Shown in pieces: positions 58,817 to 64,000 of a stretch of DNA of 64,000 nt; the first letter of the stretch is position 1; each line of letters starts with the position of its first letter. Source of the stretch: Sphaerotilus hippei (GTDB taxonomy: Bacteria; Pseudomonadota; Gammaproteobacteria; Burkholderiales; Burkholderiaceae_C); assembly GCF_003201595.1 (NCBI RefSeq), contig NZ_QJJS01000006.1, forward strand, positions 124,001 through 188,000. Reading direction: 5' to 3'. Position numbers and translations under genes: made by a program. The notes under the pieces were generated by a model. That model worked only from the letters and a program-made list of their open reading frames with translations, searched no databases and was not told the origin of the DNA.

Positions 58817-58857
58817 GGCCGGTCCCTCTGACGAGGGGGACCGGCCTTCTCGTTTCC
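58817..58857 (+). terminator. Terminator-like hairpin after ppnP
   Basis: GGCCGGTCCC (58817-58826) pairs with GGGACCGGCC (58837-58846) over a 10-base loop, then TTCTCGTTTCC. It is the second hairpin in the gap between ppnP and the convergent small membrane protein gene, and may serve both directions. Confidence 0.65.
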
Positions 58858-58872
58858 GGGCGGGCGCCGGGG

Positions 58873-59295
58873 TCAGTCCTCGGGGGTGCCGGCGGTCGTC
58901 GTGCCGGCGGACCCGACCTCGCCGACCGCCCAGCGCACGACCACGTCGCGGCGCATCGTGACGACGATGACCCGGCCGTCGTTGTCCTGCCAGCGCCAGT
59001 CGCCCCGCTCGTCCACGCGGTCCCCGAGGCTGGCGGTCAGCGGCAGCAGCTCGTCCATGCTCATGCCGGGCTTGAGGCCGGCGAGCACCCGGTCGATGCT
59101 GTCGGTGCGGCCCTTGGGGCGGTTGGCCATCTGCTGCATCAGGCGGGTGGCACGGCGCAACTGCAGCACGGTCCAGAACACGATCAGCGTGAGCGCGAAC
59201 ACCAGGCCGCGCCAGCCGTAGCTCCAGGTCGCGATGATGATGGCCGAGCCGGCCAGCGCGGCATTCCTGACGGGGGCGGAATTGAGGAATTTCAT
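58873..59295 (-). CDS. Small membrane protein of unknown function downstream of radA
   Basis: This 140-residue protein has one long hydrophobic region (about residues 12-47, perhaps two helices), a basic cytoplasmic stretch, then a soluble domain with GLKPGMSMDELLPLTASLGDRV and WRWQDNDGRVIVVTMRRDVVVRW. The motif GMSMDEL and the following strands resemble the small BamE/SmpA-like fold, but I would not name it. It lies 56 bases after radA on the same strand and is probably cotranscribed. Confidence 0.72.
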   Translation of the reverse strand: MKFLNSAPVRNAALAGSAIIIATWSYGWRGLVFALTLIVFWTVLQLRRATRLMQQMANRPKGRTDSIDRVLAGLKPGMSMDELLPLTASLGDRVDERGDWRWQDNDGRVIVVTMRRDVVVRWAVGEVGSAGTTTAGTPED

Positions 59296-59351
59296 GGTCT
59301 TGAAGGGGTTTCAGGATCGGTGGGAGGCGGCGGGAGGGGGCGCTGCGTGCT

Positions 59352-60725
59352 TCAGCTGTCGATCTCGCGCAGTCGGGCGATGGCCTCCTCGATGCGGTCG
59401 ACCGCGATGACGCTCAGGCCCTCGATCGGCTTCTTCGGGGCATTGGCCTTGGGCACCAGCGCGTGGGCGAAGCCCAGCTTGGCGGCTTCCTTCAGGCGCT
59501 CCTGGCCACGCGGGGCCGGGCGCACCTCGCCGGCCAGGCCGACCTCGCCGAAGGCGATGAAGCCACGCGGCAGGGCCCGGCCGCGCAGGCTGCTGTGGAT
59601 GGCCAGCAGCACGGCCAGGTCGGCCGCCGGCTCGCTGATGCGCACGCCGCCCACCGCGTTGACGAACACGTCCTGGTCCGCGCAGGCCACGCCCGCGTGG
59701 CGGTGCAGCACCGCCAGCAGCATGGCCAGCCGGTCCCGCTCGAGGCCGACGCTGAGCCGCCGCGGGCTGGGCCCGCCGGCATCGACCAGCGCCTGGATCT
59801 CGACCAGCATCGGCCGCGTGCCTTCCAGCGTCACCAGCACGCAGGCGCCGGGCACCGGGTCGCCGTGGGTCGACAGGAAGATCGCGCTCGGGTTGGCGAC
59901 TCCCTTCAGGCCCTTTTCCGTCATCGCGAACACGCCGATCTCGTTGACCGCGCCGAAGCGGTTCTTGATCGCGCGCACCAGGCGGAAGCTCGAATGGGTG
60001 TCGCCCTCGAAATAGAGCACCGTGTCGACGATGTGCTCGAGCACGCGCGGACCGGCCAGCGCGCCTTCCTTGGTCACGTGGCCGACCAGCACCATCGTGC
60101 AGCCCGTGGCCTTGGCGGTGCGGGTGAGCTGCGCGGCGCATTCGCGCACCTGCGCGACCGAGCCGGGCGCGCTGGTGAGCTGGTCGGAGTAGAGCGTCTG
60201 GATCGAGTCGATGACGCAGAAGTCCGGCTGCTCGGTGCCCAGCGTGGCCTGGATGCGCTCCAGGCCGATCTCGGCCAGCACCCGCAGCCGCTGTCCGCCC
60301 AGGCCCAGCCGGTGGGCCCGCAGCGCCACCTGCGCGCCCGACTCCTCGCCGGTGACGTAGAGCACCTTCATCTGGTGCGACAGCGCCTCGGCGGCCTGCA
60401 GCAGCAGCGTGCTCTTGCCGATGCCCGGGTCGCCGCCGATCAGCACCACGCCGCCCTCGACGATGCCCCCGCCCAGCACCCGGTCGAGCTCCTCCAGGCC
60501 GGTGGGCGTGCGCGCCACGTCGGCGGCCTGGATGTCGGCCAGCGTGGCCACCGGCTGGGTCCTGGCCAGGGCCTGGAAGCGGTTGTTCTTGCCGCCGCCG
60601 GCCGCGGCCTCGGCGATCGTCTCGTCGAGCGTGTTCCAGGCGCCGCAGTGCGGGCACTTGCCCAGCCACTTCGGGCTGGTGCCACCGCAGTCGCGGCAGG
60701 TGTAGAGGGTTTTTTCGCGCGCCAT
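59352..60725 (-). CDS. radA: DNA repair protein RadA
   Basis: RadA is a RecA-like helicase that processes recombination branches. The 457-residue protein has the zinc motif CRDC and CPHC (C10, C13, C24, C27), Walker A GGDPGIGKST (97-106), the RadA-specific KNRFG (254-258), and the C-terminal Lon-like domain with FGEVGLAGEVRP. The ATG at 60725 is the family start MAREKTLYTC. A GACAAT hexamer lies nine bases before it. It is divergent from the rhtB-like gene with only 52 bases between starts. Confidence 0.96.
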   Translation of the reverse strand: MAREKTLYTCRDCGGTSPKWLGKCPHCGAWNTLDETIAEAAAGGGKNNRFQALARTQPVATLADIQAADVARTPTGLEELDRVLGGGIVEGGVVLIGGDPGIGKSTLLLQAAEALSHQMKVLYVTGEESGAQVALRAHRLGLGGQRLRVLAEIGLERIQATLGTEQPDFCVIDSIQTLYSDQLTSAPGSVAQVRECAAQLTRTAKATGCTMVLVGHVTKEGALAGPRVLEHIVDTVLYFEGDTHSSFRLVRAIKNRFGAVNEIGVFAMTEKGLKGVANPSAIFLSTHGDPVPGACVLVTLEGTRPMLVEIQALVDAGGPSPRRLSVGLERDRLAMLLAVLHRHAGVACADQDVFVNAVGGVRISEPAADLAVLLAIHSSLRGRALPRGFIAFGEVGLAGEVRPAPRGQERLKEAAKLGFAHALVPKANAPKKPIEGLSVIAVDRIEEAIARLREIDS

Positions 60726-60734
60726 GTGGAGCGG

Positions 60735-60771
60735 ATTGTCACCGCCGCGCCAGGCGCCGCGCGTGCTAAAA
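60735..60771. promoter_or_regulatory. Back-to-back -10-like elements of radA and the RhtB gene
   Basis: GACAAT on the minus strand (60735-60740) lies nine bases before the radA ATG, and CTAAAA on the plus strand (60766-60771) lies six bases before the exporter ATG. Both spacings suggest leaderless or nearly leaderless transcripts from overlapping divergent promoters. Confidence 0.4.
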
Positions 60772-60777
60772 CCGCGT

Positions 60778-61407
60778 ATGGACTTCGACACCTGGATCAC
60801 CTTCTTCGCCGCCACGGTGGCCATCAGCCTGTCCCCCGGACCGGGCGCGATCGCCGCCATGGGGGCCGGCCTCAACCACGGCTTCCGCCACGGCCAGCCG
60901 ATCGCCTTCGGCCTGCTGCTGGGCGTGTGCACCCAGACGCTGGTCGTCGGTCTCGGGCTGGGCGTGCTGCTGTCGACCTCGGAGCTGGCGTTCTCCGTCG
61001 TCAAGTGGGTCGGCGCGGCCTACCTGATCTGGCTGGGCATCCAGCAGTGGCGCTCGCCGGCCAGCCCGGTCGGCGCCCCCGGCGCGCCCGCGGCCCGGCC
61101 CGCGCGCCGCACGCTGGTGCTGCGCGGCTGGGGCATCAATGCGCTCAACCCCAAGGGCACGGTGTTCCTGCTGGCCGTGCTGCCGCAGTTCATCGACGTG
61201 GCCCGGCCGCTGCTCGACCAGTACCTGCTCATCACCGCCACCTTCGGCGTGGTCGAGTGCGTGGTCATGAGCGCTTATGTCGCGCTGGCCTCGCGCGTGC
61301 TCGGCCTGCTGCGCTCGCCGCGCCAGATCCGCTGGATGAACCGCAGCTTCGGCGGTCTCTTCGTGCTGGCCGGCACGGTGCTCGGCCTGTTCCGGCGCGG
61401 TGCCTGA
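60778..61407 (+). CDS. LysE/RhtB family amino acid exporter
   Basis: This 209-residue inner-membrane protein has six expected helices and the family N-terminus with SLSPGPGAIAAMGAGLNHGFRHG near residues 18-40. The conserved GAAYLIWLGIQQWRS follows near 80. It probably exports an amino acid or homoserine lactone. Translation from the ATG at 60778 fits the family. The rhomboid gene follows, separated by 13 bases. Confidence 0.92.
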   Translation: MDFDTWITFFAATVAISLSPGPGAIAAMGAGLNHGFRHGQPIAFGLLLGVCTQTLVVGLGLGVLLSTSELAFSVVKWVGAAYLIWLGIQQWRSPASPVGAPGAPAARPARRTLVLRGWGINALNPKGTVFLLAVLPQFIDVARPLLDQYLLITATFGVVECVVMSAYVALASRVLGLLRSPRQIRWMNRSFGGLFVLAGTVLGLFRRGA

Positions 61408-61420
61408 GGGCGCGGGGGTC

Positions 61421-62044
61421 ATGGACACGCTGGCGGCCCTGAGCCGCGGGGCCCCGGCCGCGGCGCTGCTGCTGGCGGCCATCGTGCTGACCAGCCTCGC
61501 CGGGCTGTTCGTCGCTCCGGCGCTCATCGAGCGCAACCTGCTGCGGCCCTACTGGCTGCAGCGCCGCCGCGAGCACCTGACGCTGATCACCAGCGGCTTC
61601 ATCCATGCCGACCTCGGTCACCTGTTCTTCAACGGGTTCACGTTCTGGGCCTTCGCGTTCTCGCTCGAGCGCCACATCGGCACGGCGGGCTTCGTGCTGC
61701 TCTACACCTTCGGGCTGCTGGTCAGCGGGGCGGGCACCTGGCTGCGCCACCGGCGCGAACCGGGCTACCAGTGCCTGGGTGCGTCCGGGGCGATCCTGGC
61801 GGTGCTGTTCGCCTTCATCGTGCACTTTCCGGGCGCCTCGCTGTACGTGATGTTCATCCCGCTGCCGATCCCCGCGCCGCTGTTCGCCGTGGCCTACGTG
61901 GCCTTCAGCGTGCACGCGTCCCGGCAGAACCGGGGGCGGGTCAACCACGACGCCCACCTGTCGGGCGCGCTGGCGGGGGTCGTGTTCGTCGCGGCGAGCG
62001 ATCCGGAGGCCTTCGTGCGGGCCTGGCGGCAGCTGGCGGGCTGA
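61421..62044 (+). CDS. Rhomboid family intramembrane serine protease
   Basis: This 207-residue membrane protein has six hydrophobic segments and the rhomboid active site: Ser122 in CLGASGAILAV and His179 in NHDAHLSGALAG, plus the HLFFN motif (67-71) that stabilises the oxyanion. It would cut membrane proteins within the bilayer. ATG 61421 with a GAGGG site is given; GTG at 61400 overlaps the exporter stop and adds seven residues. Confidence 0.9.
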   Translation: MDTLAALSRGAPAAALLLAAIVLTSLAGLFVAPALIERNLLRPYWLQRRREHLTLITSGFIHADLGHLFFNGFTFWAFAFSLERHIGTAGFVLLYTFGLLVSGAGTWLRHRREPGYQCLGASGAILAVLFAFIVHFPGASLYVMFIPLPIPAPLFAVAYVAFSVHASRQNRGRVNHDAHLSGALAGVVFVAASDPEAFVRAWRQLAG

Positions 62045-62045
62045 C

Positions 62046-62450
62046 TCAGGACTCGCCCGGGCTGCGGCGTCCGGCCTTGATGGCGCTGCGCTGCGTCTTG
62101 CCCTCCAGGCGCCGGCGTTTCGACGCCAGCGTCGGCCGGGTCGGGCGCCGGACCTTGGGCACGTGCGAGGCCAGGTCCACCATCTCCTGCAGCCGGGCCA
62201 GCGCCTCGGCCTGGTTGCGCGGCAGGCTGCGGTGTTCCTGGGCCTTGATGACGACCACGCCGTCGCCGCCGATGCGCTGGTCGGGCAGGGCGAGCAGGCG
62301 GGCCTTGATCGCCTCGGGCAGCGAGGAGGCGTGGATGTCGAAGCGCAGGTGGGCCGCCGACGAGACCTTGTTGACGTTCTGCCCGCCCGCGCCCTGGGCG
62401 CGGATGGCGCTGAACTCGACCTCGCCGGCGTCGACCCGCGGCGCCTTCAT
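62046..62450 (-). CDS. arfB: Alternative ribosome-rescue factor (peptidyl-tRNA hydrolase ArfB)
   Basis: ArfB enters stalled ribosomes that lack a stop codon and releases the peptide. The 134-residue protein has the catalytic GGQ (22-24) in [21 protein letters not shown] and the long basic C-terminal tail that enters the mRNA channel ([17 protein letters not shown]). The ATG overlaps the stop of the thioesterase gene upstream. The stop lies next to that of the rhomboid gene. Confidence 0.95.
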   Translation of the reverse strand: MKAPRVDAGEVEFSAIRAQGAGGQNVNKVSSAAHLRFDIHASSLPEAIKARLLALPDQRIGGDGVVVIKAQEHRSLPRNQAEALARLQEMVDLASHVPKVRRPTRPTLASKRRRLEGKTQRSAIKAGRRSPGES

Positions 62451-62950
62451 GGCGTGCCGGGCGGCGGTGGCGGGCTGTTGCGGACCTCGCGCAGGCGCTG
62501 TTCCATCTCCGTGCGCAGCTGGCGGCGGGCCTTGGCGTTTTCCCAGCGGCGCCGCTCGTCGAGGCTCTGGGGTTGCAGCGACGGCACGCTGGCCGGCTTG
62601 CCCTCGTCGTCGACGGCGACCATCGTGAAGAAGCAGCTGTTGGCGTGGCGCACCACTTGGCTGCGGATGGCCTCGGTGATCACCTTGATGCCGATCTCCA
62701 TCGACGAGGTGCCGGTGTAGTTGACGCTGGCCAGGAAGGTCACCAGCTCGCCCACGTGCACGGGCTGGCGGAACATGACCTGGTCGACCGAGAGCGTGAC
62801 CACGTAGCGGCCCGCATAACGGCTGGCGCAGGCGTAGGCGACCTGGTCGAGCAGCTTGAGGATGGTGCCGCCGTGGACATTGCCGGAGAAGTTGGCCATG
62901 TCGGGCGTCATCAGCACCGTCATCGAGAGTTGGTGGGAGGGCAGGTCCAT
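62447..62950 (-). CDS. Acyl-CoA thioesterase (YciA-like hotdog)
   Basis: This 167-residue hotdog thioesterase resembles YciA/acyl-CoA hydrolases: [30 protein letters not shown] in two blocks at residues 10-39 carries the N...HGG active-site pattern, and [18 protein letters not shown] follows. It hydrolyses acyl-CoAs and may adjust CoA pools. The C-terminal 35 residues are charged and proline-rich. It lies 57 bases after alr on the same strand and is coupled to arfB by ATGA. Confidence 0.9.
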   Translation of the reverse strand: MDLPSHQLSMTVLMTPDMANFSGNVHGGTILKLLDQVAYACASRYAGRYVVTLSVDQVMFRQPVHVGELVTFLASVNYTGTSSMEIGIKVITEAIRSQVVRHANSCFFTMVAVDDEGKPASVPSLQPQSLDERRRWENAKARRQLRTEMEQRLREVRNSPPPPPGTP

Positions 62951-63007
62951 CGTGGTCGTGTGTCGGGCGGGTCGGGATCGAAGGGAACCAGCAAGTCTCG
63001 GGCCGCG

Positions 63008-64000
63008 TCAGGCCGCATCGGGCCCGTGCGAGACGTGGACCGGCACACGCTGGGCCAGTGCGCACATGAGCTCGTAGCCCAGCGTGCCGGCGCTGCGGGC
63101 GACCTCGTCGATGGACAGCACGCTGCCGCCCGGGCCCTGGCCCCACAGCGTGACCTCGCTGTCCAGCCCGCTGGCGGGCAGGTCGGTGAGGTCGACCGCG
63201 AGCATGTCCATCGAGACCCGGCCGAGCGTGCGGGTGCGCTGGCCGTCGACGAGCACCGGCGTGCCGGTGCCGCACAGGCGCGGGTAGCCGTCGGCATAAC
63301 CGCAGGCGACCGTGCCGATGCGCATCCCGGTCGTGGCCTCGAAGGTGCTGCCGTAGCCCACGGTGTCGCCGCCGTGCAGGTGCTGCACGCCGATGATGCG
63401 CGAGCGCAGCGTCATCGCCGGCTGCAGGCCCCAGTGGTGGATGTCGTGCTCGTCGGCATCGGGCGAGCTGCCGTAGCCGAGGATGCCGGGGCGCACCCAG
63501 TCCGCCCGCACCTCGGGCCGGTGGCCGTGGCGCAGCACGGCCGCGCTGTTGGCCAGCGTGCGTTCGCCGGGCAGGTCGGCGGTGGTGGCGGTGAACAGGT
63601 CGACCTGCTCGTCGATGCCGCGTCCGCCGTCGGCGTCCGAGAAATGCATCATCAGGCTGACCTCCTCGACCTGGGGCAGGGCGGTCAGGCGGGTCCAGGC
63701 CGCCCGGAAGGCGTGGGGCGTGAAGCCCAGGCGGTTCATGCCGCCGTTGAGCTTGAGGAAGACGCGGTGCGGCTGATGGGTCTTGTGCAGCGCCAGCCAG
63801 TCGATCTGGGACTCGTGGTGGATGGTGTGCCACAGCCCGAGGCGCGAGCACAGTTCCAGGTCGCGGGGCTCGAACACCCCTTCGAGCAGCAGGATCGGGC
63901 CGCGCCAGCCGAGGGCCCGCACCCGCTGCGCCTCGTCGAGGTCGAGCAGGGCGATGCCGTCCGCGCCCATCAGGCCGGGCCAGGCGCGTTCGATGCCGTG
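63008..64000 (-). CDS. alr: Alanine racemase (N-terminus cut off by window)
   Basis: Alr makes D-alanine for the cell wall using pyridoxal phosphate. About 330 residues are visible, and the PLP-lysine region near the N-terminus lies beyond the window. Visible features are [13 protein letters not shown], the MMHFSDAD region, [12 protein letters not shown], the second catalytic tyrosine in [28 protein letters not shown] (split here at residue blocks 200-228), and the C-terminal [16 protein letters not shown]. An internal ATG at 63970 is not the true start, because the frame stays open to the window edge with family-like sequence. Confidence 0.94.
   Translation of the reverse strand, partial: HGIERAWPGLMGADGIALLDLDEAQRVRALGWRGPILLLEGVFEPRDLELCSRLGLWHTIHHESQIDWLALHKTHQPHRVFLKLNGGMNRLGFTPHAFRAAWTRLTALPQVEEVSLMMHFSDADGGRGIDEQVDLFTATTADLPGERTLANSAAVLRHGHRPEVRADWVRPGILGYGSSPDADEHDIHHWGLQPAMTLRSRIIGVQHLHGGDTVGYGSTFEATTGMRIGTVACGYADGYPRLCGTGTPVLVDGQRTRTLGRVSMDMLAVDLTDLPASGLDSEVTLWGQGPGGSVLSIDEVARSAGTLGYELMCALAQRVPVHVSHGPDAA

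Overview
This is a high-GC bacterial window with gene content typical of the betaproteobacterial order Burkholderiales, probably the Leptothrix/Sphaerotilus/Rubrivivax side (an inference from gene families and style, not a database match). Genes are dense and often coupled by ATGA or GTGA overlaps. I see no phage, insertion sequence, CRISPR array or other sign of recent mobility, and no gene-free stretch exceeds 300 bases.

Left part (1-33333), mostly housekeeping. A truncated ABC exporter and a chemoreceptor are followed by a lipocalin/permease/ATPase ABC set that is interrupted by an oppositely oriented diguanylate cyclase, then miaA and a second chemoreceptor with an unusual C-terminal Cache domain. 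Next come a DUF1841 protein, a RutE-like nitroreductase, a TauE permease, an enoyl-CoA hydratase/malonyl-CoA synthetase pair, ppc, hemCDXY, two identical tRNA-Arg(ACG) genes, a YihY protein, an RND efflux pair, a DUF3579 protein and argD-argF.

Centre (33377-54405), a biosynthetic island. A plus-strand operon (34317-47610) carries an acyl carrier protein, a COG4648 membrane protein, an acyl-activating ligase, two hotdog dehydratases, an LpxL-like acyltransferase, a LolA-like protein, an MMPL exporter, a polysaccharide deacetylase, a methyltransferase, a ketosynthase with its chain-length factor, a ketoreductase and a CPA2 antiporter. It converges on a minus-strand set (54405 down to 47629): flavin-dependent halogenase, chorismatase, MipA/OmpV protein, PlsC-like acyltransferase, family 2 glycosyltransferase, a lipoprotein and a CBS protein. 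Together these read as an aryl polyene pathway of the xanthomonadin kind. Chorismate would be cleaved to hydroxybenzoate, activated onto the ACP, extended by a type II polyketide machine, halogenated, joined to a lipid or sugar anchor and moved to the outer membrane.

Right part (54582-64000). A metallophosphoesterase overlaps a Ser/Thr kinase fused to a universal-stress domain. Then come argG with a histone-H1-like tail, ppnP, a small membrane protein and radA, a divergent RhtB exporter and rhomboid protease, and finally arfB, a YciA-like thioesterase and a truncated alr. Several genes have a -10-like hexamer 5-9 nt before the start codon, suggesting leaderless or nearly leaderless mRNAs.
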